Shown: one piece after another, positions 44,156 through 56,342 of the stretch
How the letters are laid out: each line of letters begins with the position of its first letter
How positions within the stretch are numbered: position 1 is the first letter of the stretch
From: Gammaproteobacteria bacterium 39-13
GTDB lineage: Bacteria > Pseudomonadota > Gammaproteobacteria > Berkiellales > Berkiellaceae
DNA: 64,000 nucleotides
Assembly: GCA_001898235.1 (NCBI GenBank)
Contig: MKTN01000010.1
Span: 62,001-126,000 of the forward strand
Direction: 5' to 3'
Made by a program: the position numbers and the translations under genes
Notes under the pieces: generated by a model
Database searches by the model: none
The model's input: the letters and a program-made list of their open reading frames with translations, nothing else
What the model was told of the DNA's origin: nothing

Positions 44156-45235
44156 ATGACATTCAGATTAAACAAAAATTGGTCATCATCAATAGTTGTA
44201 ATCATTATTGCTATTTGTAGTTTTTTGTTATGGCAACATCTGCAACCTAAAAAGCTGGGAAATAATTTTGCCAGTAGTAATGGACGCATCGAAGCAACAG
44301 AAATAGATATTTCAACAAAAATTGCAGGGAGAATAAAAAGTATTTTAGTCGATGAAGGAGACTTTGTTGATGCAGGACAAATTGTTGCTTATATGGATAC
44401 AGAAACATTAGAAGCAGAGCTAAGAGAAGCCAAAGCACACCTTGAGCAACAAAAAAGTAGTGTCGTTAGTGCTGAAAGCCAAGTCAAACAACGTTTAAAT
44501 GAAAAACAAGCCGCAGTTGCATTAGTTTCGCAGCGAGAAGCAGAGCTTTCTCTCGCTAAGATACGCCTCACACGTATAGAAAGATTAGTGACCCAAAATG
44601 CAGCTTCAATTGATGCACGTGATGAGACACGAGCACATTTTTATAGTACACAGGCAGCCTTAGAAGCAGCAAAAGCACAAGTTTCAGGAGCTGATGCCGC
44701 AATTGCCACAGCAGAATCAGCAGTGCTTGGCGCAAACTCAGCTGTTGAAGCTACAAAAGCTACAATAGAACGTCTGCAAGTTGACATTAATGATAGTGCA
44801 TTACGTGCTCCTCGCGACGGCCGTGTACAATTTCGCGTTTCACAACCAGGTGAAGTATTAAGTGCTGGAGGAAGGGTGCTTAATATGATTGATCTAACTG
44901 ATGTATACATGACTTTTTTCTTGCCAACCGCGCAAGCTGGCATAATAAATATGGGCGCTGAAGTCCACATCATATTAGATGCAGCACCCAAATATGTGAT
45001 TCCAGCAAAAGTCACTTATGTCGCAAACGTTGCACAATTTACACCAAAGACAGTTGAAACAGCGAGTGAACGCGAAAAACTTATGTTTCGCATTAAAGCA
45101 CATATTTCTCCTGAACTCCTTAAGAAATACATCAAAATCGTAAAGACAGGTTTACCAGGAATGGCCTACGTGCAACTCAATCAAAAAGCTCCATGGCCAG
45201 ATGATTTAAAAGTGAAACTGCCACATGACGAGTAA
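44156..45235 (+). CDS. HlyD-family membrane fusion protein (YhiI-like)
   Basis: The protein is 359 aa. An N-terminal inner-membrane anchor ([18 protein letters not shown]) is followed by the biotinyl-lipoyl half motif [19 protein letters not shown] with [13 protein letters not shown], a long coiled-coil hairpin (about 80-205, Ala/Glu/Gln rich), the second lipoyl half ([20 protein letters not shown]) and the beta-barrel. It links inner-membrane ABC components to an outer-membrane factor in the periplasm. It overlaps the ABC gene by 11 nt. First gene of a three-gene exporter operon. Confidence 0.92.
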   Translation: MTFRLNKNWSSSIVVIIIAICSFLLWQHLQPKKLGNNFASSNGRIEATEIDISTKIAGRIKSILVDEGDFVDAGQIVAYMDTETLEAELREAKAHLEQQKSSVVSAESQVKQRLNEKQAAVALVSQREAELSLAKIRLTRIERLVTQNAASIDARDETRAHFYSTQAALEAAKAQVSGADAAIATAESAVLGANSAVEATKATIERLQVDINDSALRAPRDGRVQFRVSQPGEVLSAGGRVLNMIDLTDVYMTFFLPTAQAGIINMGAEVHIILDAAPKYVIPAKVTYVANVAQFTPKTVETASEREKLMFRIKAHISPELLKKYIKIVKTGLPGMAYVQLNQKAPWPDDLKVKLPHDE

Positions 45236-48005
45236 GTATGTGGAAAATATATCTTCAATAATCGTATCTCTTACAGACGTAAACCTTCATTATGGAAAAA
45301 TATCAGCATTAAACAATATTAATTTATCCCTACCCGCTGGACGCATGATTGGCTTTATTGGCCCTGATGGTGTTGGAAAATCGAGTTTGTTTTCACTTAT
45401 TTCAGGGACGCGAGCTATCCAGTCGGGAAAAATTGAGGTATTTGGCGATGATATATCAAAAGCAGGTAAACGTGAAGAAATTTGCTCGCGTATTGCTTAT
45501 ATGCCTCAAGGATTAGGAAAAAATTTATATCAAACCTTATCAGTTTATGAAAATATCGATTTTTTTGGGCGTCTTTTTGGGCACGATCGCGCTACACGTG
45601 AACATTATATTATTAATCTCTTAAAGGGAACAGGCTTATTATCCTTTCGTGATAGACCTGTAGGAAAACTATCAGGAGGAATGAAACAAAAATTAGGATT
45701 ATGCTGTGCATTGATCCATAACCCCGATCTTCTCATTTTAGATGAGCCTACCACTGGAGTTGATCCTTTATCGCGTCGTCAATTTTGGGATTTAATTGCT
45801 GATATCCGCTCTGGCAATCCTAACATGAGTGTATTAGTTGCAACTGCTTATATGGAAGAAGCTGAGCGTTTTGATTGGTTAGTTGCAATGAATAATGGCA
45901 CGATATTAGCAAAGGAAACACCAAAAGATTTGCTAAAAAAAAGCGGGAAAAATTCTTTAGAGGAAGCTTTCATTACTTTGTTACCTATTTTACAACAAAA
46001 GGAACATCAAGAACTCACTATTAAATCTTTAGAACAAAATAGAGAAAATACTGAAATTGCTATTGAAGCTAAAGATTTAACAAAGCGTTTTGGTAAATTT
46101 ATAGCTGTAGATCATGTTAATTTTAAAATTACTCAAGGTGAGATATTTGGATTTCTTGGCTCTAATGGATGTGGGAAAACAACCACAATGAAAATGCTTA
46201 CGGGTTTACTACCGGTAAGTGAAGGGCAAGCTTGGCTTTTTGGAAAAGAAATAAATCCCGATGATCTTAATATTCGACACCGTGTTGGATATATGTCGCA
46301 ATTCTTTTCACTTTATTCCGAATTAACTGTCTATCAAAATTTGGTATTACACGCAAAATTATTTCATATACCTAAACAAGAAATATCCAATCGCATTAGA
46401 TTTATGTTGCAACGCTTTCAATTAGCAGATATTGCTCATGAACTTCCCGAATCACTTCCACTTGGCCATCGTCAACGCTTATCGCTCGCTGTAGCGATGA
46501 TACATCAACCAGAAATCCTCATTCTCGATGAACCGACTTCAGGCGTTGATCCTATTGCACGAGATCTTTTTTGGAAATTGATGTTAGATTTGTCTCGTCA
46601 GGACAAGGTGACCATTTTCATTTCTACTCATTTTATGAATGAAGCTGAACGTTGTGATCGCATTTCACTTATGCATGCTGGCAGAGTGTTAGTGAGCGAT
46701 ACGCCAACAGCTTTAATAAGGATAAGTAATAAAAAAACATTGGAAGAGTCTTTTATCAGTTACTTAGAATCAGCGGTTGCAAAAGAAAATAATTCGTTAA
46801 ATCTTAATTCAAATATTTCTAGTTTATCTTCAATACACAAGATAGAAACTAATACTACCCATATTAGCCAAAGTAAAAAATTTTTTGATTGGGGACGAAT
46901 GTACAGTTACATGCATCGAGAAGCATTAGAATTAATTCGTGATCCAATACGTGCATCTTTAGCATTATTAGGCAGCGCAATTTTAATGATAGTGATTAGT
47001 TATGGTATTAATCTTGATGTTGAAAATTTATCCTTCGCTATATTAGATCGCGACCAAACCACTATTAGTCATAATTATCTACTTAATATTGCCGGCTCAC
47101 GTTATTTTATTGAAAAACCACCCATCATAAACTATCAAGATTTAGATCAGAGAATGCGCGCGGGAAAACTAACTTTAGCCATTGAAATACCAAACAATTT
47201 TTCTCGTGACGTTAAACGTGGGATCCCTACACAAGTTGGTGCTTGGATAGATGGTGCTATGCCACAACGAGCAGAAACAGTGCAAGGATATGTCCAAGGC
47301 ATGCATAGGCTTTGGTTAGCCGATATGATATCAAAACGTTCTCAATATCCAACGACACAATTAATGAATATAGAAACACGATTTCGTTATAATCCTGATG
47401 TTAAAAGTTTACCTGCAATTGTTCCTGCTGTTATTCCATTACTATTGATGCTGATCCCTGCTATGTTAACAGCACTTTCTTTTGTGCGAGAAAAAGAACT
47501 TGGTTCTATTATAAATTTTTATGTAACGCCTATTACACGATTAGAATTTTTATTAGGTAAATTATTACCTTATATTTTCTTAGCCATGTTAAATTTTATG
47601 CTTCTTGTTTTACTTGCAATATTCGCATTTAAAGTACCAGTCACAGGGAGCTTTACTACCTTGACTATAGGCGCATTAATATATGTGTGTACAACGACCT
47701 TAATAGGCTTTCTGATCTCGTTATTTATGCGTAGTCAAATAGCCGCCATTTTTGGTACAAGTGTATTAACTATTCTTCCCGCTACCCAATTTTCAGGTAT
47801 GATAGATCCCGTTTCATCACTTGAAGGATTCGGTGCTTTCATTGGAAATATTTTTCCAGCTACTTATTTTTTGACAATTTCACGTGGGGTTTTCTCAAAA
47901 GGATTAGATTTTCATGATTTGTATTCTTTATTTGTTCCACTTTTGATTTCCATTCCAATTTTATTTGGAATTTGCCTTTTATTTCTCAACAAACAGGAGA
48001 AATAA
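45225..48005 (+). CDS. Two-ATPase/permease fusion ABC protein (RbbA/YhiH-like)
   Basis: The protein is 926 aa (E. coli RbbA 911 aa). NBD1: Walker [13 protein letters not shown], signature [14 protein letters not shown]2: Walker [13 protein letters not shown], with a degenerate signature [12 protein letters not shown], as is usual in this family. The C-terminal ABC-2 membrane domain (about 555-926) has six helices. RbbA binds ribosomes in E. coli, but with an HlyD partner and a YhhJ-like permease the likely role is drug or small-molecule export. Confidence 0.93.
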   Translation: MTSKYVENISSIIVSLTDVNLHYGKISALNNINLSLPAGRMIGFIGPDGVGKSSLFSLISGTRAIQSGKIEVFGDDISKAGKREEICSRIAYMPQGLGKNLYQTLSVYENIDFFGRLFGHDRATREHYIINLLKGTGLLSFRDRPVGKLSGGMKQKLGLCCALIHNPDLLILDEPTTGVDPLSRRQFWDLIADIRSGNPNMSVLVATAYMEEAERFDWLVAMNNGTILAKETPKDLLKKSGKNSLEEAFITLLPILQQKEHQELTIKSLEQNRENTEIAIEAKDLTKRFGKFIAVDHVNFKITQGEIFGFLGSNGCGKTTTMKMLTGLLPVSEGQAWLFGKEINPDDLNIRHRVGYMSQFFSLYSELTVYQNLVLHAKLFHIPKQEISNRIRFMLQRFQLADIAHELPESLPLGHRQRLSLAVAMIHQPEILILDEPTSGVDPIARDLFWKLMLDLSRQDKVTIFISTHFMNEAERCDRISLMHAGRVLVSDTPTALIRISNKKTLEESFISYLESAVAKENNSLNLNSNISSLSSIHKIETNTTHISQSKKFFDWGRMYSYMHREALELIRDPIRASLALLGSAILMIVISYGINLDVENLSFAILDRDQTTISHNYLLNIAGSRYFIEKPPIINYQDLDQRMRAGKLTLAIEIPNNFSRDVKRGIPTQVGAWIDGAMPQRAETVQGYVQGMHRLWLADMISKRSQYPTTQLMNIETRFRYNPDVKSLPAIVPAVIPLLLMLIPAMLTALSFVREKELGSIINFYVTPITRLEFLLGKLLPYIFLAMLNFMLLVLLAIFAFKVPVTGSFTTLTIGALIYVCTTTLIGFLISLFMRSQIAAIFGTSVLTILPATQFSGMIDPVSSLEGFGAFIGNIFPATYFLTISRGVFSKGLDFHDLYSLFVPLLISIPILFGICLLFLNKQEK

Positions 48006-49127
48006 ATGAATATTGGCAATATCTTTTACTTAGGGATCAAAGAACTGCAAAGCCTTATTCGTGATCCCATGTTGCTTGCTTTAATAGCATTTGCTTTTAC
48101 TATTTCAATTTATTCTTCTGCCACTGCAATGCCCGAAACGCTTAACAAAGCTCCCATAGCAATTGTAGACGAAGATCACTCTCCTCTGTCTCAACGTATT
48201 ATTGATGCATTTTACCCGCCTCATTTTGTCAAACCCATTTTAGTATCAACATCGGAAATGGATGCGGGGATGGATCAGGGAATTTTTACTTTTGCACTTA
48301 ATATCCCTCCAGAATTTCAAAAGAATCTTCTAGCTGGACGAACACCAAGTATCCAACTTAACGTCGATGCAACACGAATGAGTCAAGCATTTACAGGAAA
48401 TGGCTACATTGAAACCATTCTTAATCAAGAAATTAATGAATTTGTAAAGCGCTATCGTTCAGTTGAAACCTTACCAGTTGATCTAGCTTTAAGGATACGC
48501 TTTAACCCCACTTTAGCAAAAACATGGTTCGGTGCAGTGATGGAGATTATTAATAATGTCACCATGCTCTCAATTATTTTAACTGGAGCTGCGCTTATCC
48601 GTGAACGCGAACATGGCACAATTGAGCATTTGCTTGTCATGCCAATTACACCCTTTGAAATTATGATAAGTAAAATTTGGGCAATGGGATTAGTTGTGTT
48701 ACTTGCCTGTTCATTTTCATTAGTATTTATTGTTGAAGGATTGTTATCCATTCCCATTGAAGGCTCAATAATGCTATTTTTGGTGGGCGTGATTTTAAAT
48801 CTATTTGCAACTACTTCGATGGGAATTTTCATGGGCACGATAGCACGTTCTATGCCGCAATTCGGTTTGCTTATAATGCTAGTGCTGTTACCACTAGAAT
48901 TACTCTCAGGTGGTGTAACCCCTAGAGAAAGCATGCCTGAAATGGTTCAAATAATCATGTTAGCTGCGCCAACAACTCATTTTGTGATGTTAGCACAATC
49001 TATTTTATATCGAGGAGCGGGGTTGAATGTTGTTTGGCCGCAATTTTTATCACTATTTGCTATTGGCACAGTCTTTTTCAGCATAACGCTTAGTCGTTTT
49101 CGTAAGACGATCAGTTTCATGGCATAG
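48006..49127 (+). CDS. ABC-2 type permease (YhhJ-like)
   Basis: The protein is 373 aa, starting right after the previous stop. Helix 1 (MLLALIAFAFTISIYSSATA) is followed by a large periplasmic domain and then five helices, with the ABC-2 block LSGGVTPRESMPEMVQ. It pairs with the membrane domain of the preceding fusion protein. Last gene of the exporter operon; convergent with the peptide-importer operon. Confidence 0.92.
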   Translation: MNIGNIFYLGIKELQSLIRDPMLLALIAFAFTISIYSSATAMPETLNKAPIAIVDEDHSPLSQRIIDAFYPPHFVKPILVSTSEMDAGMDQGIFTFALNIPPEFQKNLLAGRTPSIQLNVDATRMSQAFTGNGYIETILNQEINEFVKRYRSVETLPVDLALRIRFNPTLAKTWFGAVMEIINNVTMLSIILTGAALIREREHGTIEHLLVMPITPFEIMISKIWAMGLVVLLACSFSLVFIVEGLLSIPIEGSIMLFLVGVILNLFATTSMGIFMGTIARSMPQFGLLIMLVLLPLELLSGGVTPRESMPEMVQIIMLAAPTTHFVMLAQSILYRGAGLNVVWPQFLSLFAIGTVFFSITLSRFRKTISFMA

Positions 49128-49188
49128 AAAGTACAGACGATAGGCCGATCAGGGTATGCAAGTTGTAAATACAAATTTTCGGTTTAAA

Positions 49189-51270
49189 TCATACTTCAGT
49201 TTCTGTTTTCTTTATTGCAGAAGGTGCATAAAGATAGCATTTAACACACTGTTCCTTTCCAACAAGATAATTGTCTGGGTATTTTTCCAAGCAAGGTGCA
49301 TGCACTTTGGGGCATCTTGGCGAAAAATGACATCCTTTGGGAGGATTAAGTGGGGAAGGTAATTCTCCTTTAGGGGGCGTCAAAAATCCAGTTTGACTAT
49401 TAATTGAAGGCACAGAAGCTAATAATGCCTGGGTATAAGGATGCTTAGGAGCAGCCAAAATAGTTTGTGCAGGGCCATATTCAACAATGCGACCCAAATA
49501 CATCACAGCAACATAATCAGCAAGATAATTCACCACGCTGATATTATGCGTAATAAATAAGTAACTAATGGCGAGATCATTTTGTAAAGACTTTAATACA
49601 TTCAGAATTTGTGCTTGCACTGAAACATCGAGCGCACTTGTTGGTTCATCACAAATAATTAAATTTGCACCAACCGCAAGTGCTCGTGCAATGGCAATTC
49701 GTTGCCGTTGACCACCTGATAGTTCATGAGGATATCTATCTTTAAATTCTTTTGATAATCCTACTTGCTCTAATAAAACTTCTATTCTTTCCTGACGCTC
49801 TGTCGCATTAGTGCCAATATTTAATGCTATCATTCCTTCTTCTACAATATCACTAATTCTCATCCTCGGATCCATAGAAGAATAAGGATCTTGAAAGATC
49901 ATTTGCACATCTGCACGCATCTTTCTTAATTTTTTTTCTGAAATTTTAAGTAGATCTTTATCGTGAAAAACTATCTTACCTGTCGCATCATTGAGTAATC
50001 TTAAAATCGCCTTGGCGACAGTCGTTTTTCCACAACCAGATTCACCAACCAGTGCAAGGGTTTGTCCTTCATAAATGTTGAACGTCAAACCATCGACTGC
50101 TTTAACATATCCCTTTACTCTTTTTAACACGCCTCTTCGTACTGGAAAATGTACCTTTAGATCCGATACAGTCAATAAAGGAAAAATATCCTCTTCATTT
50201 GTCGTGTCTGCCATTTGTGCTACAGGTTGTTCATGACTTTGGTTAATGAGCTCTCCTATTCGCAATGCACTCGGTATTTTTTCCAAACTCTGATTATCAT
50301 ACCAATGGCATCTTACTGCGTGATGATCATTGATTTGCACCAAATTAGGTTTTACCTCTTCGCAAGACTTAAAGACATATTTACAACGCCCGCGAAATCG
50401 ACAAAGAGGAAATGCTTGATTCAGCTGGGGAACATGTCCTGGAATAACGGCTAATTGATGCCCAGGAAGTGTGTGCTCAGGCAAGGCTGCAAACAGTTGC
50501 CGCGCATAAGGATGTTTTGGGGAGGCAATAAATTCTTCTTTAGAAGATTGTTCAATAATATGTCCAGCGTACATTACCGCAACAGTGTCTGCCATTTGTG
50601 CCACAATTCCAAGATCATGCGTGATCAACAATATAGCCATATTTAACTGTGCATTTAAATCTTTTATTAACCGAAGAACTTGTGCTTGAGTGGTGACATC
50701 GAGTGCAGTTGTTGGTTCATCTGCAATGAGTAAATCTGGCGATTGTGCCAACGCCATAGCAATCACAACACGCTGCTTGAGTCCACCTGAAAGCTGATGA
50801 GGATACTGCTGCAATATATGTTGCGGCGAAGGTAGTCTCACTTTTTCTAATAATTCAACCATCTCAGTTCTGAGTTCATTTTTTGTTTTAATGTGTCCAT
50901 TTCTTTTTTTGATAGCCTCTAAAACTTGCTCTCCAATCGTTAACACTGGGTTCAATGCAGTAGCTGGATCTTGAAAAATCATTCCAATTTTACAGCCACG
51001 AACTTGACGCATTTTATTTTCACTGAGATGATGTAAAGGAATTTCATCGAGAAAGATTTCACTTCCTTGACAAATAGCTGCAGCATCTGGAAGCAAACGG
51101 TTGATAGACAAAGCTGTCATTGATTTACCGCAACCTGATTCTCCGACCAGAGCAAATATTTCACCGCGTCGCAAAGTTAAATCTACGCCATCAACAGGGC
51201 GAACAATACCGTTAGGTGTGCTAATTTCAACTCTCAATTGTTTGATTCGTAATAAAGGTTTATTTATCAC
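49189..51270 (-). CDS. Fused oligopeptide ABC transporter ATPase (DppDF/YejF-like)
   Basis: The protein is 693 aa with a GTG start whose GTGA overlaps the upstream stop. It contains two complete NBDs. First: [14 protein letters not shown] and [15 protein letters not shown]. Second: [14 protein letters not shown] and [15 protein letters not shown]. Each ends with the cysteine-bearing oligopeptide-transporter C-terminal motif ([11 protein letters not shown] and [14 protein letters not shown]). It energises the adjoining permeases for peptide uptake. Last gene of the four-gene operon. Confidence 0.93.
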   Translation of the reverse strand: MINKPLLRIKQLRVEISTPNGIVRPVDGVDLTLRRGEIFALVGESGCGKSMTALSINRLLPDAAAICQGSEIFLDEIPLHHLSENKMRQVRGCKIGMIFQDPATALNPVLTIGEQVLEAIKKRNGHIKTKNELRTEMVELLEKVRLPSPQHILQQYPHQLSGGLKQRVVIAMALAQSPDLLIADEPTTALDVTTQAQVLRLIKDLNAQLNMAILLITHDLGIVAQMADTVAVMYAGHIIEQSSKEEFIASPKHPYARQLFAALPEHTLPGHQLAVIPGHVPQLNQAFPLCRFRGRCKYVFKSCEEVKPNLVQINDHHAVRCHWYDNQSLEKIPSALRIGELINQSHEQPVAQMADTTNEEDIFPLLTVSDLKVHFPVRRGVLKRVKGYVKAVDGLTFNIYEGQTLALVGESGCGKTTVAKAILRLLNDATGKIVFHDKDLLKISEKKLRKMRADVQMIFQDPYSSMDPRMRISDIVEEGMIALNIGTNATERQERIEVLLEQVGLSKEFKDRYPHELSGGQRQRIAIARALAVGANLIICDEPTSALDVSVQAQILNVLKSLQNDLAISYLFITHNISVVNYLADYVAVMYLGRIVEYGPAQTILAAPKHPYTQALLASVPSINSQTGFLTPPKGELPSPLNPPKGCHFSPRCPKVHAPCLEKYPDNYLVGKEQCVKCYLYAPSAIKKTETEV

Positions 51271-52664
51271 CTGGCACCTGCTAAACGAGCACGTGGGTCA
51301 AAAGCATCTCTGACTGCATCAGAGAAAATATTTGCTGATAAAACAAGGACAAACATAAAAACAAAGGCGGCAGTTAAGCTCCACCATATAATGGGCACAC
51401 GCGCCATTTCTAAGCGTGCGCTATTTATCATGGTTCCCCAACTATAGGTAGAAGGATCTACCCCTACTCCAACATAAGATAATACCGCCTCAGCTAAAAC
51501 CAATCCGCTGAAATCCAGAACAATAGTAATTAAAATAATATGAAAAACGTTGGGTAACAAATGTTTAAAGATGATCCACATATGAGATGAACCTAACGTT
51601 CGGGAGGCAGCGACAAAATCCATTTGGCAAATCTTCATCGTTTCACCGCGCAATAAACGGCATAAACCTGTCCAACTTGTGATCCCTAAAATTGCGCATA
51701 ATGCAAGTAATCTTGCATCGGTACGATGAGCAACCGTCTCGAACAATTCACCATGGCGGTTCATGACAACTTGTAAAGTAAGAACTGCGGCTGCAATTAA
51801 TAACACGGCAGGAATCGAGCTTAATGTGGTATAGACGTACTGAATAGCATCATCTGCCCATCCTCTAAAATAACCAGCCATGATCCCAAAAAGAATGGCA
51901 AAGGGCAGCGTCAAAAGCGTTGTCACTGTACCAATAATTAATCCCGTTCTAATACTTTTTAAGGTTTGATAAAGCACATCTTCACCCACTTCATCGGTTC
52001 CTAGAATATGATAGTAAGGCATTAGTGCATGAATAATCGTAATAATTAATAAGAGAAAACCAATTGATAAAAGCAGTGTCCGCCAAGGAAAATGTGTTTT
52101 CCCTTTGATGATCCGCACAAGAAAATCTTCCCATTCTAAACGATGTTTGCGAGATCCCATTAATATCAACAAAATAGAAATAGCAGTCCAAATTAGCATG
52201 GCTTGAATAAATGCTATCAGGCAGCGATGGCCTATGTCCTGCCATTTATCTGCTAAAGAAGTTAAATGCGCGCCGCCATAGGTTAACCTTGGATAATCAC
52301 GCACGATTGCACCATCTGGTAACACCATTGCTTCTTTCGTAAATGAGTGTGTAGCCAAAGGTTCTGAATAAGTTCTTTCCGTATGCAAAATCATTGGCTG
52401 CAAGATTTTATCAAGCAAACTTATCATACCAGTTTGGCTTTCTTTTTGATCCTCAATAGTCTCATGCAGATGAACTGTATCTAGAAGACCAATCACCGCA
52501 TAAGAAATCAAAATAACAATTGCAACTAAATTTAAAGGTCGATAAATGACTTTACGCCATATTTTACGCAAATGTGGGTTAAAATAAGCCTTAATTGCAA
52601 ATAGGAGCGCTAGTGCAACTAGAAGATAAATAAGGCAATCAGTCCATAAAACGGTAAATTTCAT
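51267..52664 (-). CDS. Peptide ABC transporter permease (DppC/YejE-like, long N-terminus)
   Basis: The protein is 465 aa, longer than DppC (about 300 aa). The extra N-terminal part (about 1-200) has membrane helices and a periplasmic stretch with a [15 protein letters not shown] block. The C-terminal BPD_transp_1 core has the [19 protein letters not shown] and EAA-like [20 protein letters not shown] motifs. Such long versions are seen in YejE-type systems. It follows the other permease with a 2-nt gap. Confidence 0.9.
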   Translation of the reverse strand: MKFTVLWTDCLIYLLVALALLFAIKAYFNPHLRKIWRKVIYRPLNLVAIVILISYAVIGLLDTVHLHETIEDQKESQTGMISLLDKILQPMILHTERTYSEPLATHSFTKEAMVLPDGAIVRDYPRLTYGGAHLTSLADKWQDIGHRCLIAFIQAMLIWTAISILLILMGSRKHRLEWEDFLVRIIKGKTHFPWRTLLLSIGFLLLIITIIHALMPYYHILGTDEVGEDVLYQTLKSIRTGLIIGTVTTLLTLPFAILFGIMAGYFRGWADDAIQYVYTTLSSIPAVLLIAAAVLTLQVVMNRHGELFETVAHRTDARLLALCAILGITSWTGLCRLLRGETMKICQMDFVAASRTLGSSHMWIIFKHLLPNVFHIILITIVLDFSGLVLAEAVLSYVGVGVDPSTYSWGTMINSARLEMARVPIIWWSLTAAFVFMFVLVLSANIFSDAVRDAFDPRARLAGAR

Positions 52665-52666
52665 AT

Positions 52667-53644
52667 TTATCCAAACCGTACCCTTGGATCAACTAAAGTA
52701 TAAGAAATATCGGTCATCAACAAACCAATGATATAAAGGAACGAACCTAAAAAGACCATGGATCTCACTATTGCAAAATCTTGCTGTTGAATGGCATCAA
52801 TGGTGTAACTGCCAAGGCCTGGGATAGAAAAAAATGATTCTGTCAGCAGACTTCCCATAAACAAAAGAGGCAATAACGCAACTACTCCCGTTAAAATAGG
52901 GATCATCGCATTACGTAAAATATGTTTAAATAAAATGGTAGATTCTTTCAATCCCTTACTTTTTGCACTTCGTACATAATCTTTAACTGCCTCTTCTAGA
53001 AAAAGCGTTCGATACCATCTTACACCGGCACCAATACCACTAATCACACCTACAATAATAGGCAAAATCAGGAATTTTCCTAATTGCCAACCGGGTACAT
53101 AACCAGAAATAGGAACAAGTAATAACAATTTTGCAATCAAATATTGTCCACCAATAATGTAGAATAATGCCGATATAGACATCAGCATTACACAAAAAAC
53201 AACACCTAAAGTATCCAAATAACTATATCTAAAAAATATCATCAACAAGGCAAGTGAAATATTCACCAACAAGCCTACAATCAAACTGGGGATAGCGATT
53301 GCTAAACTGGGCCACATTCTTTGTGAAATGTCATAACCGATATCACGTCCAGCATCGGAAAATCCAAAATCAAAAGCAAACAGTCTTAATGATTTTTGAA
53401 AAAAAATCGTGTTTACCAACTTGTTTGGGAACTCTTCCTTCTCATCAATAAATAATGGCTTGTCATAGCCATGATGTTGCTTCCAGGTTTGGATCGCACC
53501 ACTTGTTACGTGTTTTTGTCCTAAATGAACTCTTGCTATGTCATCAGGTGTATTCACCATAAAAAATAAAGCGAAGGTCAACAAATTGACGCCAATTAAG
53601 ATTGGGATCATGTATAAAAGGCGTCGAATTATATAGTTAAACAT
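52667..53644 (-). CDS. Peptide ABC transporter permease (DppB/YejB-like)
   Basis: The protein is 325 aa from the ATG at 53644, which gives the typical N-terminus MFNYIIRRLLYMIPILIGVN; a longer open frame upstream lies inside the substrate-binding-protein gene. The EAA loop is VRSAKSKGLKESTILFKHIL, and FFSIPGLGSYTIDAIQQQDF closes the conserved region. It overlaps the upstream gene by 8 nt. Confidence 0.92.
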   Translation of the reverse strand: MFNYIIRRLLYMIPILIGVNLLTFALFFMVNTPDDIARVHLGQKHVTSGAIQTWKQHHGYDKPLFIDEKEEFPNKLVNTIFFQKSLRLFAFDFGFSDAGRDIGYDISQRMWPSLAIAIPSLIVGLLVNISLALLMIFFRYSYLDTLGVVFCVMLMSISALFYIIGGQYLIAKLLLLVPISGYVPGWQLGKFLILPIIVGVISGIGAGVRWYRTLFLEEAVKDYVRSAKSKGLKESTILFKHILRNAMIPILTGVVALLPLLFMGSLLTESFFSIPGLGSYTIDAIQQQDFAIVRSMVFLGSFLYIIGLLMTDISYTLVDPRVRFG

Positions 53645-55907
53645 GATTATTCCTTTTACCCCTTTCAGATGACATCGGCATGTTGCCTTCACCCTCTTGG
53701 TTTGGGTATATCACCTCAGATTTTTTTAAGCGTAAGGGTGTATGCATTTTTCGCCAATATCCTATTCCTGCAGGGATGCACAATAAGATGAGTCCTAAGC
53801 CGACTAGAATCAAAGGCCAAATAATTGCTTGATTCCACTCTACACGAAATTTTGCTCTCAAGTGTGGATTAAGTGACATGTATTTAAGTGTATTTCTCGA
53901 CATAGCATTGGTTTTAAAAGGTGCAACCCATGCTTGTCTTAACACATAAATTTTCGGGTGAAAACCCCAGACCCATGGCGCATCTTCTTGCACAATTTTT
54001 ATCATTTTGTTAATAATTTCAGCCCGTTTTGGCGTATTTTCCATGCTTTTCATTTGTTCGTAGAGTGCATCAAATTGATTATTTTCATAATTACTTGCAT
54101 TCTCGCCTGAAAATTTTACTTTGCCATTTTTCCCATACAGTAAAAAAAGAAAATTTTCTGGATCAGGGTAGTCTGCGTTCCACCCCCAAAAATAAATTTG
54201 AAAATCCCCATTTGCTATCTTATCTTGAAAACGATTGTATTGGGTTGCCCTCACTACAAGCTCAATACCCAATTTTCTAAATTGTTTTCTTAGCCAAGAA
54301 AATTGTGCTTGTGCTTGCGGCCCTCCAGAAACAATTGCGTCATAATAGAGAATTAGAGGTTGCTTTGTTTTAGGATCTATCCCTCGTGGATAACCCGCTT
54401 CAGCGAGCAATTTTTTTGCTTCATCAATCGTCTTTCTTTCAATTTTGCGATTTTTGGCATTTCTGTTATAGATAAAGGAATTTTTAGCATCATCACTTTC
54501 ATTGAATCCAAAAATGGAAGGAGGTAATGGGCCTTGTGCGACAATTCCATTACCATTTAAGAAAATATTAATGTACTCTTCCATATCGATAGCAATTGAG
54601 ATGGCTTGACGAAGCTTCTTCTTTGCAACGCTATATCCTCCAACCACTTCATCGGTCATATTAAATCCCCAATAGAAATTAGTTGGTTGTATGGAAGTAT
54701 TGAGTTTAATTCCTTTATCTATAAGCGATTGCGTTAATTCTAAATTTCCACCTGAGGTAGTTTGTAAAGCTTGATCAAAATTGTCTGAGCTCACCCCTGA
54801 TTGGTCATAGTAGCCCTGTAAGAATTTGCTCCAATAAGGGATACTTTCTCTCTCAAGGATAAAAATAATTTTGTCTAGAAATGGTAAAGGCTTTCCCGCC
54901 TCTGCTAATAACCCTCTGGCCTTGTCACCAGGATCTCCTTCTGAAGGATAGTGTTCACCATGAAAATTTTTATTCTTTTCCAAAATCATTTCAGAATTGG
55001 GGTTATTCTTTCTTAAGATGAATGGCCCTGTTCCAACTGGATACCAGTCTAAAGAGATATTCTTAGCTAAAAGCACATTTTGTGCATAAAATTTAATCGC
55101 TTCCCATGGCATCGGAGCATAAAAAGGCATCGCGAGCCAATAAGAAAATTGGGGATATTTTCCATGAATTTTAATTTCATAAGTATATTTATCAATTGCA
55201 TAAACGCTTTCAAGAGGGATCGATCTTAGATCTAAAAATGCGGTATTGCTCTCGCTAACCCCCATTTCTTGATATTTTTTTTTGAGGATCTGTGCATAAT
55301 CCTTAATCCCAACAATGTAATTTTCCATCAAACCTAAAATAGGTGAATTTACTGTAGGATCAGCCAAACGTTTAATTTGATAAACATAGTCATCAGCCAC
55401 TAATTCACGCGTTCCCTGCTCTGGAAAATCATAAATAGTATGTTTTCCTGATACTTGCGCTTGGGTTAATTGATGATACAGATACTCATTTTCTTTATTT
55501 TTGGCAAAGGCCGGATGTAATTGATAATAAATGCCAGGTTTAATTTTTATTTTATAAACACTAAAAGCAATATCTTCAGGAAGAGCGTTCTGGGGTAGCT
55601 CATTTCCCATTTTATCCAGATAGCGAACGCTTGGCATTTCGCTTGCTGCCAAGGTAACCAGTTCATACGGTCTTTTTAAATAGTGATACTGTAAAGGAGG
55701 TTCATAAATTTGATTGATAAAGATCCATTCATCCGCCGTATATGAAACAGCAGGATCAAGGTGCTTAGGTCGCTCAGAAAAAGAAGTATAAAGGGTATTA
55801 TCGCTACCATCTAATTCTGGATAAGGATTATTCCATACCCCATTTTCACAGGCTTGTGTAAACAGGACACAGATGCATAACGCAATAGTTCGTAATTTAC
55901 CAAACAC
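53637..55907 (-). CDS. Peptide-binding lipoprotein with C-terminal membrane anchor (family 5 SBP)
   Basis: The protein is 756 aa, unusually long for a family 5 substrate-binding protein (about 530 aa). The lipoprotein signal is MFGKLRTIALCICVLFTQAC (Cys20). The SBP_bac_5 core is clear (YPVGTGPFILRKNNPN, then KLRQAISIAIDMEEYIN, then QIYFWGWNADYPDPENFLF). After it comes a membrane helix at about 695-717 (IIWPLILVGLGLILLCIPAG) and a short basic tail. Two anchors (lipid and helix) on one SBP is odd. First gene of the importer operon. Confidence 0.9.
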   Translation of the reverse strand: MFGKLRTIALCICVLFTQACENGVWNNPYPELDGSDNTLYTSFSERPKHLDPAVSYTADEWIFINQIYEPPLQYHYLKRPYELVTLAASEMPSVRYLDKMGNELPQNALPEDIAFSVYKIKIKPGIYYQLHPAFAKNKENEYLYHQLTQAQVSGKHTIYDFPEQGTRELVADDYVYQIKRLADPTVNSPILGLMENYIVGIKDYAQILKKKYQEMGVSESNTAFLDLRSIPLESVYAIDKYTYEIKIHGKYPQFSYWLAMPFYAPMPWEAIKFYAQNVLLAKNISLDWYPVGTGPFILRKNNPNSEMILEKNKNFHGEHYPSEGDPGDKARGLLAEAGKPLPFLDKIIFILERESIPYWSKFLQGYYDQSGVSSDNFDQALQTTSGGNLELTQSLIDKGIKLNTSIQPTNFYWGFNMTDEVVGGYSVAKKKLRQAISIAIDMEEYINIFLNGNGIVAQGPLPPSIFGFNESDDAKNSFIYNRNAKNRKIERKTIDEAKKLLAEAGYPRGIDPKTKQPLILYYDAIVSGGPQAQAQFSWLRKQFRKLGIELVVRATQYNRFQDKIANGDFQIYFWGWNADYPDPENFLFLLYGKNGKVKFSGENASNYENNQFDALYEQMKSMENTPKRAEIINKMIKIVQEDAPWVWGFHPKIYVLRQAWVAPFKTNAMSRNTLKYMSLNPHLRAKFRVEWNQAIIWPLILVGLGLILLCIPAGIGYWRKMHTPLRLKKSEVIYPNQEGEGNMPMSSERGKRNNHV

Positions 55908-56115
55908 AGAATGTCTTCCTTGGCATTCATAGCTCTATATATCTCATATCAGCTTACCTGACATCAACCAACATTTCACAATAAGCCACAAAACTAGCAT
56001 TTTACTGTATGGTAAATGCATATTTATTATAGGTCTAATTGGCAAACTGATTGGGAATGAGATCAGATTAATAAAGTTAAAAAACTTATTACTTAGATGG
56101 ATGTCCTCTGATCCT

Positions 56116-56167
56116 GCGCGAAGCGCATATTCGCCCACTTTGTAAAGGGGGCGGCGCTTTTTAGCGC
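56116..56167. repeat. GC-rich double-hairpin block
   Basis: GCGC-GAA-GCGC (56116-56126) and GCGC-TTTTTA-GCGC (56154-56167) lie 28 nt apart in an otherwise AT-rich gap, with runs of G around 56146-56170. The composition differs sharply from the flanks, as in short intergenic repeats. Confidence 0.4.
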
Positions 56168-56268
56168 GGGGGATTTTCTTCGACGTGAATGGCGGCACGC
56201 TCAGGGAAGAATTCTTACGGCGCAAGATTTCTTCCATCTGAATGAAATGAGATGAGATTGTAGCAAAT

Positions 56269-56342
56269 GTAGGTTGGGCCTTTAGGCCCAACAACTAAAC
56301 TCATAGTGCTTTTTATTGAGTGTTGGGAAAGAGCCAACCTAC
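56269..56342. repeat. Nested palindromic element (REP-like)
   Basis: The inner hairpin GTTGGGCC (56273-56280), TTTA, GGCCCAAC (56285-56292) is perfect. The outer pair GTAGGTTGG (56269-56277) and CCAACCTAC (56334-56342) is also perfect and shares its left arm with the inner one. Alternative pairing of this kind is typical of REP/BIME-type intergenic sequences; GTAGGTTGGGC-like palindromes are common in gammaproteobacteria. Confidence 0.6.

Noticed and set aside
45225-48005. A frameshift or gene fusion artefact in the 926-aa ABC protein
   Set aside because: RbbA-type proteins naturally contain two ATPase domains and one permease domain in a single chain of this length.
55944-56294. A 116-aa open frame on the minus strand
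   Set aside because: It spans the palindrome cluster, has no ribosome-binding site and shows no protein-like pattern.
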